From Enterococcus sp. DIV0212c (GTDB lineage Bacteria > Bacillota > Bacilli > Lactobacillales > Enterococcaceae), in contig NZ_JAFREN010000023.1 in assembly GCF_017377505.1 (NCBI RefSeq), forward strand, positions 45,359 through 109,358: DNA of 64,000 bases, given 5' to 3'. The notes under the pieces were generated by a model. That model saw nothing but the letters and a program-made list of their open reading frames with translations, searched no databases and was not told where the DNA came from. Shown here piece by piece: positions 52,952 through 62,133 of the stretch. The position numbers and the translations under genes were made by a program. Within the stretch, counting starts at the first letter, position 1, and each line of letters begins with the position of its first letter.

Positions 52952-54088
52952 TCACTCCCTCATTCGTTTGTTCTTATTATTCTTTGTTTGCTCTGCCTTT
53001 TTTCTTTTCGCTTGTTTCGCTTTTCTTTTTCTCATTCGTTCGTGAATCATTTTTTTCCAACGTTTATTCCTAACGGATAAAACAACTACAACTGCTATAA
53101 GTGATCCAATAGCAAGCATAACGACATAAGGTAACCAATCAGGTGATTCTATTTTAAAAACAGTTTCTTCATTCATTTTCTTTGCGGTTTCAGCCGAAAC
53201 GTTAAAGTCTTTTTCCCATTTCCAATCTTCTTCATCATTTTGTGCGTGAACTTTTAATGTATAGTCACCAGATTCAATAGCGTCAACTCCCCAATCTACC
53301 GAAAATTCATAGGTACTATTTGGCGCCATTCGAGCATTTTCTACTATTTGTTTTTTCAGAATGTTTTCTGAACCTTTTTTAGTAACAGTTGCTTCAATTT
53401 TTAGATTTTCAGCAATTTTCGGTTCAGGGTTATGTATGACAGCCGCAACTTGTTTACGACCTAAGTTCAACCCTAATTTGGCTGATGTTAGTTCTAGTTT
53501 TTTAGCATTTTTGTATTCTTCTCCTGTCTCAGTCGTGACCAAGCCAATTTTATATTGGTATTTATTGGAGATCGTTTGTTTTTGGGTTTTCTCTTGGTCT
53601 TCAGTCGTTTCGAAGACAACAGCCCCTAATTTAACTCCTTCATAACTTTTTTTGGGTGGTGTTACTACTAGTTCAACTATTTTTTCTTCAAAGCTTGCTA
53701 ATTCTATTTCAGATTCACTTACTTGAACAATTTCTGTTAAGGGATCTTTCAAACTTGTATCTAGTTCTTTAGTCGGTTCATCATACTCAATTTTCCCAGT
53801 TGAACCTGTTGTACCATTCGTAACAAAAACTTTTATTTTAGTTGGCTCATTTTGCGTTGATTTGACTTTTACTTTCAACACTTGTGATTCATCAGGTTTC
53901 GTTTCAATAAAGAAATAAGATTTGTTTATTTCAAGTTGCGTATCTGGTCTAATAGCTTGAACGACAAATCCTAATGGGTCAGGCTCTTTCTCAGCAGCCC
54001 ATGAATGATTCGGGAAGACAAATAGTAAGACACTCGCCACTAAGACATATCGACAATAGGTTGAGATTTTTTTTAAATGTTTAATCAT
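52952..54088 (-). CDS. Second, divergent WxL-interacting membrane protein (DUF916/DUF3324), locus C
   Basis: 378 residues. ATG 54088 (MIKHLKK) follows AAAGGAAG; longer in-frame starts lack a ribosome site. Signal peptide (SWAAE), DUF916-like domain (FVVQAIRPDTQLEINKSYFFIE), DUF3324 domain (MAPNSTYEFSVDW), a membrane helix (~325-347), and a ~50-residue Lys/Arg tail. It is clearly more distant from the other three than they are from each other. It heads the locus C surface operon, whereas A and B have no such gene first. A partner for the odd WxL protein at 51555 is plausible. Confidence 0.88.
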   Translation of the reverse strand: MIKHLKKISTYCRYVLVASVLLFVFPNHSWAAEKEPDPLGFVVQAIRPDTQLEINKSYFFIETKPDESQVLKVKVKSTQNEPTKIKVFVTNGTTGSTGKIEYDEPTKELDTSLKDPLTEIVQVSESEIELASFEEKIVELVVTPPKKSYEGVKLGAVVFETTEDQEKTQKQTISNKYQYKIGLVTTETGEEYKNAKKLELTSAKLGLNLGRKQVAAVIHNPEPKIAENLKIEATVTKKGSENILKKQIVENARMAPNSTYEFSVDWGVDAIESGDYTLKVHAQNDEEDWKWEKDFNVSAETAKKMNEETVFKIESPDWLPYVVMLAIGSLIAVVVVLSVRNKRWKKMIHERMRKRKAKQAKRKKAEQTKNNKNKRMRE

Positions 54089-54547
54089 TGTAACTTCCTT
54101 TCTGTGTATAAAAACTAGTTTGGTTCGTTTCGTGATGACAAAAAATAGAGTTTGTCGATTACAGCTAGAAACGATCTTTAAAACACATTTTCCCACGCTT
54201 TACATTAATGAGGTTGATTAAAAATCAAGTGTTAACTCAACGAACTAAACGAATAGTTCATACATTTTTATATATGGCGTTCATATTTGTTTATCAATGA
54301 ACTCATTCATAGTACAATTACCTAATAACAAATAAAACAACAAGTAAGCGCTAACAAATTACATTTAACTTTTTTATTTATAAATTTTATTTTTCTTCCT
54401 TACGAAAGTGTCAAGTAAACGTTTTCTTGTTACATATACAGCCTTTTTCGTTTTTAATCTATTTAAACCTTTCTTTTTCTATCATTCTATTCTAAAATAT
54501 ATTAAAATTATTTTTTTAAAATATTTATTTTTCTAGGAGGGGAAATA
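54089..54547. other. Divergent intergenic region, locus C
   Basis: 459 bp between the surface operon and the response regulator. It contains two cre-like sites (54343, 54414) and three GTTCAT motifs (54256, 54279 direct; 54297 inverted) of the kind LytTR proteins may bind. A 31-codon frame at 54208 has no ribosome site and was not called. No further features are clear. Confidence 0.5.
54343..54356. promoter_or_regulatory. cre-like site (CcpA), locus C, best match
   Basis: AGTAAGCGCTAACA matches 13 of 14 positions of TGWAANCGNTNWCA. A second, weaker match (AGTAAACGTTTTCT, 12 of 14) is at 54414-54427. Confidence 0.55.
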
Positions 54548-55321
54548 ATGACTATAAATACAACAATTTATGTAGTTGAAGATGATAATCTTTATAGAAA
54601 AAGAATTATTCATTATCTTGAAAACTACCACTCCAATTCTTTTCATTATAAAATATCTCCTTTAGACAATCACTTGCTTTTTATGGAAGATATTCCAACA
54701 TTGGACATCTCTGATAATGATGTCTTCTTTTTAGATATTGATTTAAAAATGCAGTATTCAGGCATTGACTTAGCCAATAAAATCAGAGAAATTAATTCAA
54801 AATGCTCGATTATTTTTCTAACTAGTTTTGAAGATAAGGCGATTTCAATTATTAATAGTGAGATTTTTCCACTTGGTTACCTTGTGAAAAATCCAGTTGA
54901 CTCAACTGAGCTAAAAGCCACAATTGAAAATGTACTACTGAAAATTGAAAGTCTTACTAAAACGGTTTGGAGGCAAGACCAAGACATCACGACCTTTATG
55001 AATGGATACGAAGCAATTTATCTTAATTGTAAGGATATTATATATATTGAATCATTGAAAGGTTTAAAGAGTCGAGTTTTAATCAAAACTCTTTCAGAAG
55101 AGTTAGTAATTGAAGGAAAAATTGGTAAAATCAAAAATAACTTAAAACAACCGTATTTATTTTCATCGCTTCAGTCTTATGTAATCAACCTTGAAAATAT
55201 TTCATCAATCAATCGCAAAAACGGTACAATTACGTTTACTGGTGACAAAGATCTCTTTGTAGGGACTAGGATCATTGATAAAGTGAAAAAAGGGTTGCAG
55301 GAGTATCAATATGTTAGATAG
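54548..55321 (+). CDS. LytTR-family response regulator, locus C
   Basis: 257 residues. The receiver has EDD (11-13), Asp63 (FFLDID), the FLTS Thr and a Lys in YLVKNP. The LytTR domain has YLNCKDIIYIES and SYVINLENI. It is slightly longer at the C-terminus than its paralogues (KKGLQEYQYVR), and that tail overlaps the HK1 start by 11 nt. ATG with AGGAGGGG upstream. It probably controls the divergent locus C surface operon. Confidence 0.92.
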   Translation: MTINTTIYVVEDDNLYRKRIIHYLENYHSNSFHYKISPLDNHLLFMEDIPTLDISDNDVFFLDIDLKMQYSGIDLANKIREINSKCSIIFLTSFEDKAISIINSEIFPLGYLVKNPVDSTELKATIENVLLKIESLTKTVWRQDQDITTFMNGYEAIYLNCKDIIYIESLKGLKSRVLIKTLSEELVIEGKIGKIKNNLKQPYLFSSLQSYVINLENISSINRKNGTITFTGDKDLFVGTRIIDKVKKGLQEYQYVR

Positions 55322-56642
55322 ACCGTTCTTTGTTTCTTTATTATCACTAAATCTGCTACAACTCCTTTGGCTATTCGCTTATAAAAAGATATTACTTTTT
55401 CGAGAAACGATGATATTGAGTGTTATTTTGACTATTCAGTTTATCGTAGGCACATTGACCGATGATCATTTTGTGATCTTGCTGTTGATTCCTTTTTTTC
55501 TTTTACAATTTTCATTCCCTGTAAAAAGAGTCAAAAACTGGTTGACTCCAGCGTTATTCTTAAGCTTTGAAAATGCGATTGTGTTGCTCTCTTGGCTTTT
55601 AACCTTAGATTTTTGGGATATTTTATTTATCAATCATTGGATATCTATTGAGACACACTCTACATATTTAAAATTCTTTATTTTTCTGCAGCAATTCGTT
55701 TTCTATTTACTTTTGATTTTTGCTAACTATTTAAATAAGCGATTTAGTGTGACAGCCACTCTTCATCTTTTACCTAAAAAATATCGATTTGTCTCTGTTT
55801 TACTTCTATTTTTCTTATTTTTTACAGTTGGATTACAACAACTTAGTGTTTTAGAAGGATACTCAGCTCCTTTTTTCTATAGTACGTTCATGATTATTTG
55901 TTTTACGGCTTTTCTTAGTTGGAATATTTTACTTGTTGTTAAGCAACAAAATGAACAACAATATATTAGTATTCTCAAAGAAAAATATGAGCAAGAGCGG
56001 GAAAAAATCGAACGTTCCAATGAGTTTCGCCATGACTATAAACAGCTTTTGATTGGACTTACTTCTTATTTAGAAACAAATGATACGAAGCAAGCCCTTG
56101 GTCTGCTTCATTCAATCATTGATTATTCAAACTCACTGCTTACACCCAACCTATATAAAACAATTGCTGTGATTCATAATCCTCCGATCCAAGGTCTCTT
56201 AACTAGCTTTCTTAAAAGATGTTCAGAAAAAAATATCCAGCCCAAAATCCAAATCACTGAAAAGCTTACAGATATTGACATGAACATCGTTGATTTTATT
56301 CGTTGTTTCTCTATTTTATTGGATAATGCTTATGAAGCAGTTCAAGAAACCAATTTACAGCAAATTGAGATTACCATTACTGGTGACCCACAGTTTGTAA
56401 AATTAACGGTTAAAAATACGTATAAGGATGATAGTGATATCTCGTTTCATTCTCTTTTGCAAAATAATTTTTCAACTAAAGAAAATCATCAGGGGAAAGG
56501 ATTATATATCCTTGCAAAATTGATCGATAAGTACAAAAAAGCCAGTTATCAAGTAGCTAAAAAAGATAACTACTTTATCGCAAGTTTTTCAATCCCAAAA
56601 CTAAAAAACAATAATCCATCACTAAAAAATGTAGAACAATGA
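55311..56642 (+). CDS. AgrC/ComD-type histidine kinase HK1, complete, locus C
   Basis: 443 residues with about six membrane helices. Unlike the HK1 proteins of A and B, FRHDYKQLL keeps His241. The N box (LLDNAYEA) and G box (QGKGLYIL) are also intact, so it could work alone as a normal kinase. ATG 55311 (MLDRPF) overlaps the response-regulator gene by 11 nt, with AGGAG upstream. The stop codon lies within a perfect 24-bp palindrome that acts as a terminator, separating it from HK2. Confidence 0.9.
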   Translation: MLDRPFFVSLLSLNLLQLLWLFAYKKILLFRETMILSVILTIQFIVGTLTDDHFVILLLIPFFLLQFSFPVKRVKNWLTPALFLSFENAIVLLSWLLTLDFWDILFINHWISIETHSTYLKFFIFLQQFVFYLLLIFANYLNKRFSVTATLHLLPKKYRFVSVLLLFFLFFTVGLQQLSVLEGYSAPFFYSTFMIICFTAFLSWNILLVVKQQNEQQYISILKEKYEQEREKIERSNEFRHDYKQLLIGLTSYLETNDTKQALGLLHSIIDYSNSLLTPNLYKTIAVIHNPPIQGLLTSFLKRCSEKNIQPKIQITEKLTDIDMNIVDFIRCFSILLDNAYEAVQETNLQQIEITITGDPQFVKLTVKNTYKDDSDISFHSLLQNNFSTKENHQGKGLYILAKLIDKYKKASYQVAKKDNYFIASFSIPKLKNNNPSLKNVEQ

Positions 56643-56671
56643 TTAGTACTAATCATTGTTCTACATTTTTT
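56624..56671 (+). terminator. Perfect 24-bp palindrome terminator overlapping the HK1 stop
   Basis: Arms 56624-56647 and 56648-56671 are exact inverses (ATGTAGAACAATGATTAGT). There is no spacer and a T6 tail. It includes the HK1 TGA codon. Transcription should largely stop before HK2 in this locus only. Confidence 0.8.
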
Positions 56672-56734
56672 ACTATCTTTATCGTCTAAAAGCACACAGC
56701 AAAAGATTATTTTTTTCATTATACTAGCTATAAA

Positions 56735-56763
56735 TTGTACCTTTTAATACTTTTTGATATGAT
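56735..56763 (+). promoter_or_regulatory. Candidate promoter for HK2, locus C
   Basis: TTGTAC, 17-nt spacer, TATGAT (-10 box 5 of 6). It lies 45 bp before the HK2 start, downstream of the HK1 terminator. The -35 box is a weak match. Confidence 0.5.
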
Positions 56764-56807
56764 AATACAAAGCTATGTTTTTTCTACTTAAAGGAGCATA
56801 CAAATTT

Positions 56808-58091
56808 ATGGAAACTTACTTAGCAACAGAATTATTTGCTATAAATTATCTTCAAATTGTTTGGGCTCTTCTAAATAAAAAATATATTGATAAAAAACAA
56901 TCGATTCTATTATCTTGCCTATTGGTTCTAGTCATCATTATTAGTTTTTTTATTAGAACGCCTTATGTTTTTTTACTATTATTTGCTTTTTTTGCCGCCT
57001 CAGCACTCTTTATTGTCCAACACACTGGCAGTTGGATATTGATGGCTCTCACTCCTTTTTTGATTAATTCATTAGTCATTATTTCTTGGCTATTTACTTA
57101 TGATTTATTGAATGTTCTATTTCAATTGAATTATATCGATGCAACTCAACGACAGTTTTTTGTTCCTTTTTCATTGCTTGCTCAGCAAGTATGCCTGTTT
57201 TCACTAATTTTAGTGGTTAAAAAAGTAGATAAAAAATATATGATCTCTGATTCTATTTTGCATATTCGTAAAAATTACAAGCTACAATCAATGATTGCCC
57301 TTTTTTTTCTGATTATTTTTTCTTTGCTTAAACAAATCGCTATTACCTTTTTTTACGTAGAATCATTTTTTTACCTAACATTTTTACTACTCACTTTAAA
57401 CCTAATCGTTTATACCACGGCGTATCTATATAGCACGTATTATCAGGAACAATTAAAAAAAGAGGTTTTATTCGAACAATATAACCAAGAACTGGAAAAA
57501 ATTACAGTCTCAGATGAATTTAGACATGATTACCGTAATATCCTTTTGAGTTTAGTAAATTATCTTGAGCAGGGTAAAAATCAACAAGCGCTTAATTATA
57601 TTGCTTCAATTACTGATTATTCGAAAGATTTTTTGGAAGAAGATTCTTATGATGATCTCAGTAATATCGATAGTCCATCCGTTCAAGGTTTGTTGATTTC
57701 TCTGATTGAACTATGTGAAAAAGAACAGGTCAAACTTCACCTTGCTATACCTGACAAGATTCAGGAAAACAACATTCCCTTTCGCTTGATCGATTTTCTT
57801 CACTGTCTATCAACCTTGTCTGATTTTGCTGTAAAAGAAACCACGAATAGCAAAGAAAAAAATTTGTATATGATCATAAAAAAAGAAATAAATGGACTAT
57901 ACATTCAATTAACAAATATGCCTCATCCTGAAAATAAGTTAGAGAAGATGACTGAACCATTGAAAAATCAAAAAAAATACTATAAAGAAATCGGACTTAA
58001 AACAGTGATCAAAACAATTCAGCAATATGACAATGCTGATTTTTCCCTTCAATCCAATGAGAAGCATTTTTTAGTACAATTTACTCTATGA
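56808..58091 (+). CDS. AgrC/ComD-type sensor protein HK2 with degenerate ATPase, locus C
   Basis: 427 residues. About six membrane helices, then FRHDYRNILLSL with His240. The N box reads TLSDFAV (Phe for Asn) and no G box is visible. ATG 56808 (METYL) follows AAAGGAG at 12 nt spacing; an in-frame ATG at 56775 would add 11 residues and remains possible. It is cut off from HK1 by a terminator and seems to have its own promoter, so it may be expressed independently here. It is probably a modulator or phosphotransfer partner. Confidence 0.85.
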   Translation: METYLATELFAINYLQIVWALLNKKYIDKKQSILLSCLLVLVIIISFFIRTPYVFLLLFAFFAASALFIVQHTGSWILMALTPFLINSLVIISWLFTYDLLNVLFQLNYIDATQRQFFVPFSLLAQQVCLFSLILVVKKVDKKYMISDSILHIRKNYKLQSMIALFFLIIFSLLKQIAITFFYVESFFYLTFLLLTLNLIVYTTAYLYSTYYQEQLKKEVLFEQYNQELEKITVSDEFRHDYRNILLSLVNYLEQGKNQQALNYIASITDYSKDFLEEDSYDDLSNIDSPSVQGLLISLIELCEKEQVKLHLAIPDKIQENNIPFRLIDFLHCLSTLSDFAVKETTNSKEKNLYMIIKKEINGLYIQLTNMPHPENKLEKMTEPLKNQKKYYKEIGLKTVIKTIQQYDNADFSLQSNEKHFLVQFTL

Positions 58092-58172
58092 CTGAATATA
58101 TGATCAAACAAAAGAGTTTTATTAAAGTCACTCAAAATATGAATAAACCCTATTAATCTTCGGCAATTCCCT

Positions 58173-58211
58173 AAAAACCGCACAATGCATATAACGCATT
58201 GCGCGGTTTTT
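58173..58211. terminator. Bidirectional terminator after locus C
   Basis: Arms 58173-58188 and 58196-58211 (AAAAACCGC-CAATGC against GCATTG-GCGGTTTTT) with a 7-nt loop and one mismatch. It separates HK2 and the convergent AraC-type regulator. Confidence 0.85.
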
Positions 58212-58262
58212 AGTTCAACTGCTCGAGCCTAAACAGCTTTTATCACAGCCTCTTCCCTATAT

Positions 58263-59132
58263 TTAAACAACAATCGACTTTTGATACTTCAAAGGCGATA
58301 TCCCCACCTGTTCCTTAAACACATGATGAAAGGTCTTCACACTAGCAAAACCTGACTTTTCAGCTACTTCGATCATCGGAACTTTTTCATTAGCTAAAAT
58401 GAATTTCGCTTGATTAATACGGTATTCCGTTAAGAAACTCATAAAGGTCGTTCCTGTATTTGCCTTAAAAAAACGAGTGAAATAATACGAACTAAAGCCG
58501 CTGTATTTTGCAATCTCTTCCAATGTAATTGACTCTTCATAATGATTTTCCACATAAGTAAAGATTTTATCTAAATGCTCTAAATTTTCTTTATATTTTA
58601 TTGTAGAGGATTTCGCTCCTTTTTTTACTTCCGTTTGCGTTTGAGGTAACCTTCTGTAAAACGTTGTAACTAGCTGAAATAACAAGCTAAACAATGCATA
58701 ATTCTTTCCTTGGTTGTTATTTGTGTATTCCTCAAATAATTGCTGCAATACTGTTTTCATATCCAACACTAAAGACTTCGACCATTTCGAACTGTGTTTT
58801 TCCCTTGTTTCAAATAATTCGATCAATGAACAATCATCTGCTGATTTTAAGTTTATCTCATCAAATATGTTCAAATCAAACTGATAAACGATTCGTTCAC
58901 TATCAGGAGAAGCTAAAAAATAATGAGGTTCACCACTAGCAAAAAAGTAGAGTTCACCTTCTGATACATGAACGATTTCATCTCCAACACCAATATTGAC
59001 GGTACCGCGTATAGAATAAATAATTTCGATTTCCTTATGCCAATGAGGGTAAACAATTGTCATGCCATCATTGATAAATGCTCTGAAAAGAATATTTTCT
59101 TCAAATTCTGGTCGTTCTAAATATACGCTCAT
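58263..59132 (-). CDS. AraC-family regulator with cupin sensor domain
   Basis: 289 residues. The N-terminal cupin-like domain (~10-100) has YPHWHKEIEIIY and GELYFFASGEPHYF, typical of sugar-sensing AraC proteins. The C-terminal ~100 residues have two helix-turn-helix motifs (LEEIAKYSGFSSYYFTRFFK; MIEVAEKSGFASVKTFHHVF). It probably regulates carbohydrate genes. It is downstream of lacD, but a terminator lies between, so it has its own promoter. Whether it controls the adjoining PTS operon, which has its own RpiR-type gene, is unclear. Confidence 0.9.
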   Translation of the reverse strand: MSVYLERPEFEENILFRAFINDGMTIVYPHWHKEIEIIYSIRGTVNIGVGDEIVHVSEGELYFFASGEPHYFLASPDSERIVYQFDLNIFDEINLKSADDCSLIELFETREKHSSKWSKSLVLDMKTVLQQLFEEYTNNNQGKNYALFSLLFQLVTTFYRRLPQTQTEVKKGAKSSTIKYKENLEHLDKIFTYVENHYEESITLEEIAKYSGFSSYYFTRFFKANTGTTFMSFLTEYRINQAKFILANEKVPMIEVAEKSGFASVKTFHHVFKEQVGISPLKYQKSIVV

Positions 59133-59202
59133 GATCTGCCTCCGATTGTTTCTCTTACTTCTTACTTTATCAAAATTTTCGTTATTTACAACTTATTTTG
59201 TT

Positions 59203-59237
59203 CAAAAAAAAAACAATCCCTAATAGTAGCAGATTGT
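59203..59237 (-). terminator. Terminator after lacD
   Basis: A short stem (59213-59218 with 59232-59237, ACAATC against GATTGT) followed on the minus strand by ten T. It ends the PTS-lacD operon. Confidence 0.7.
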
Positions 59238-59255
59238 CTTTTATACAGATTCGTT

Positions 59256-60233
59256 TTATCTATTCATCCATGGTGTCGCAGTTTCTTTCAAGACACGATT
59301 CAAGGATTCAATGTTTTCCTTGCCTATAGTTCTCATCCATTGCTCGGCAGCTAGTTTTCCTTCTTTAGCAAAAGGTGTTACCCCTTCTTTCCAAGTTGCT
59401 CGACCACATAAAACACCATTAAAAGTTGAGCCTGCTTCTTTTGCAAAATATAACGTTTCTTGAAACAGCTCACTACTAACTCCCGCACTTAAGAAAATAA
59501 ATGGTAGCTCTGTTGCTTCACTTTGTTCTTTAAATAATTGTTTCGCCATTTCTTTTGAATAACAAGCTTCTTCACCAACTCCTTCTACAAAGGACATATT
59601 TACAGGAACCTCGACTTTCAACACATCAACATTGTATCGCGGTTTACTGAATTCTTTCATCATTTCAATGACTTTATGCGGTTTGATTTTAGCATATTCT
59701 TTACTTGATACATCGGTTATCACTGCATCATATGAAACTAATTCTAAGAAAAATGGCAACCCTTCGGCAACACATTCTGAACCAATTCGTTCCATAAAAA
59801 CATGTTTTTGTTCATTGATCGCCTTACTTTCATCCACATCATAATACAGCAAAAATTTCATCGCATCAGCACCTGCTTCTTTTAATCGTTTTACTGACCA
59901 ATCACTTAAAAGATCAGGTAAACGTCCTGGTTCACTGGCATCATATCCGGTTTTTTCATAAGCCACTAATAACCCAGCTTCTTGGTCTCTAACTTTTGCT
60001 GCTGGTAATCCGTATTCTGGATCTAAAAGGATCGCTGAAGCGTAGGGTGTTAGTTCACGAGAAACAATTTCTTTAAACGTGATGATTGCTTCTGCATCTA
60101 CTTCGTGCCCAGATGATTTTTCAATCATTTTTTTCAACGATCCTCTTTGATCGATCGCAAGTGCGGCAATGATTCCGTCTTCATTACACATTTGGTTCAT
60201 TGCTGTTAATTTAGATTCTGTCATTTTTTTCAT
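59256..60233 (-). CDS. lacD: Tagatose 1,6-bisphosphate aldolase
   Basis: 325 residues, the usual LacD length. It is a class I aldolase that splits tagatose 1,6-bisphosphate (family members also accept fructose 1,6-bisphosphate) to dihydroxyacetone phosphate and glyceraldehyde 3-phosphate. Typical motifs are [15 protein letters not shown] near the start, ILLDPEYG and the Schiff-base lysine Lys206 in VDVLKVEVP. It starts 10 nt after the EIIA gene stop, in one operon with PTS and kinase genes. No lacA/B isomerase genes are present, which favours tagatose taken up as tagatose 1-phosphate over the lactose/galactose route (inference). Confidence 0.94.
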   Translation of the reverse strand: MKKMTESKLTAMNQMCNEDGIIAALAIDQRGSLKKMIEKSSGHEVDAEAIITFKEIVSRELTPYASAILLDPEYGLPAAKVRDQEAGLLVAYEKTGYDASEPGRLPDLLSDWSVKRLKEAGADAMKFLLYYDVDESKAINEQKHVFMERIGSECVAEGLPFFLELVSYDAVITDVSSKEYAKIKPHKVIEMMKEFSKPRYNVDVLKVEVPVNMSFVEGVGEEACYSKEMAKQLFKEQSEATELPFIFLSAGVSSELFQETLYFAKEAGSTFNGVLCGRATWKEGVTPFAKEGKLAAEQWMRTIGKENIESLNRVLKETATPWMNR

Positions 60234-60242
60234 CGTTATTGC

Positions 60243-60698
60243 TCACTCCTCAATTAATTGTTGATTCACATATTCAGCGATTTCTGCTGCTGTTTTTAAT
60301 TCTTTCAACTGTGTTTTAAATTCGTCTTTCATCAATAGCCGTGCAACTTTGGATAATAATTTTAGATGGGTCGTTCCTGCTTCTTCTTCTGGAATCAATA
60401 GGGCAATAATCATTTCGGTTGGTTTACCATCTAAACTGTCCCATTCAATCGGATTTTTGGTTTTTACAATTAGAATACTAGCTTCTTTGATTACTACGCT
60501 TTTTGCATGAGGAATGGCAAAACCGTCCATCATTCCTGTACTACCTTGGCTTTCTCGTTCATTAAAGCTTGCTAAAACTGCTGAATCATCAGTCGTTATC
60601 TGCAACGATTGAGCGGTTTGTGCTAAAAATTGAAGAACAGATTCTTTCGTTTCAGTTGGTGTTTCTACAAAAACGTGTTTTTCATTTAATAAAACCAT
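60243..60698 (-). CDS. PTS fructose-family EIIA component
   Basis: 151 residues. PTS EIIA type 2 (fructose/nitrogen family), with phosphorylated His64 in FAIPHAKS. It passes phosphate from HPr to the EIIB domain of the next protein. The separate EIIA gene is 24 nt after the EIIBC gene and 10 nt before lacD. It lies in the cytoplasm. Substrate class is ketohexose; fructose and tagatose cannot be told apart from this sequence alone. Confidence 0.92.
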   Translation of the reverse strand: MVLLNEKHVFVETPTETKESVLQFLAQTAQSLQITTDDSAVLASFNERESQGSTGMMDGFAIPHAKSVVIKEASILIVKTKNPIEWDSLDGKPTEMIIALLIPEEEAGTTHLKLLSKVARLLMKDEFKTQLKELKTAAEIAEYVNQQLIEE

Positions 60699-60722
60699 TT
60701 ATTTTCAACCTCTTTCTCTCAC

Positions 60723-62132
60723 TTAAACTGTTACTTCTAATTTCTCAATTCGACGTTTTTGGATCATACCTAGTATGAATCCGCCAACAATTGATCCTGC
60801 TAAAATGGCCAAGACCCATAACAAACCATGAGTAACTACAGGCAATACCAGAAATCCACCATGAGGCGCTGGCACTTGAACTTTAAACATATACGTCAAA
60901 ACTGCAGCAATCGAGGAACCTAACATCATCGTTGGTAAAACCCGTAAAGGATCTTTTGCAGCAAATGGAATTGCTCCTTCTGTAATATGCGTCGAGCCTA
61001 AAATAAAATTGACCAAACCAGCATTTTGTTCACTTGTATCAAAATATTTACGGAAAAATAAAACCGCAAATCCTGTAATCAATGGTGGTGCGATACAAGC
61101 TGCAGAAACACCTGCCATAAAACTTGTATTTCCTTGTGCTAAAAGCGCTGTTCCTGTTACATAAGCTGCCTTATTGACGGGGCCACCCATATCAAAAGCA
61201 CACATACAACCAACAATTATCCCTAAAACTAAAGGACTTGAATTTTCAAACCCAGCTAGAAAATCCATCATACCTTCATTGATCGCAGACATCGGTCCAG
61301 CAATGCCAAACATGATCAACCCTGTGATTGCTACACCTAAAACTGGATATAAGAAAATTGCTTTTAAACCATCTAATGATTTTGGTAGAACTTTAAATAC
61401 TTTAACTAATCCCAACACCACATAGCCCGCTAAGAAACCAGAAACGATTCCTCCTAAAAAGCCAGTACCACCATTGCTTGCTACCAACCCGCCAACAAAT
61501 CCAACTACTAAACCAGGACGTTTAGCAATCCCCTCTGCAATATAAGCAGATAAAATCGGCACCATCATACCCATTGCTAATCCACCGATATCTTTTAATG
61601 TTGCAGCAAATTGATTAAACTGAGTACTTTCAGGATCAGCAGAATAAATCCCCCATAAAAATGAAATAGCAATCAAGACACCACCACTAACAACAAAAGG
61701 CAACATATGAGAAACACCATTCATCAAGTTCTTATAAATGCTATGACCGATTCCTTTAACCTCATTTTCCTTTTCTTCTAAATCAGCAACATTAACTGAC
61801 TTATCACCACCAAGAATTTTTCCCTTTCCAGCTAGTGCATCATCAATCAGCTGACTAGCTTCTTTGATCCCTTTACTAACTGGTACTTCGATAACTCGCT
61901 TTCCTGTAAAACGTTCTGCATGAACATCTTTATCTGCTGCAATAATGACTGCATCGGCCGCTTCGATCTCAGCTTTCGTCAATTCATTTTCAACACCGAT
62001 TTGCCCATGCGTTTCAACTTTGATCGTGATGCCTTTTGCTTTTGCTGCTTGTTCTAACGCTTCTTGCGCCATATACGTGTGCGCGATTCCTGTGGGACAA
62101 CCCGTTGCTGCAATCAATTGATACTTTGTCAT
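60723..62132 (-). CDS. PTS fructose-family EIIBC permease
   Basis: 469 residues. The EIIB domain (1-~100) has ATGCPTGIAHTYMA with phospho-Cys12. A linker (~105-130) follows, then an EIIC domain with about nine to ten membrane helices, including GGIVSGFLAGY and the HITEGAIPFA motif common to fructose EIIC. It takes up and phosphorylates the sugar at C1. It overlaps nothing but begins 1 nt after the kinase gene, so it is tightly coupled. EIIA is a separate gene, unlike full FruA proteins that carry all three domains. Confidence 0.94.
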   Translation of the reverse strand: MTKYQLIAATGCPTGIAHTYMAQEALEQAAKAKGITIKVETHGQIGVENELTKAEIEAADAVIIAADKDVHAERFTGKRVIEVPVSKGIKEASQLIDDALAGKGKILGGDKSVNVADLEEKENEVKGIGHSIYKNLMNGVSHMLPFVVSGGVLIAISFLWGIYSADPESTQFNQFAATLKDIGGLAMGMMVPILSAYIAEGIAKRPGLVVGFVGGLVASNGGTGFLGGIVSGFLAGYVVLGLVKVFKVLPKSLDGLKAIFLYPVLGVAITGLIMFGIAGPMSAINEGMMDFLAGFENSSPLVLGIIVGCMCAFDMGGPVNKAAYVTGTALLAQGNTSFMAGVSAACIAPPLITGFAVLFFRKYFDTSEQNAGLVNFILGSTHITEGAIPFAAKDPLRVLPTMMLGSSIAAVLTYMFKVQVPAPHGGFLVLPVVTHGLLWVLAILAGSIVGGFILGMIQKRRIEKLEVTV

Positions 62133-62133
62133 A

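Noticed and set aside
54208..54303. 31-codon frame as a possible signalling peptide for the locus C sensors
   Set aside because: No ribosome site and no export or processing motif; not conserved in loci A or B.
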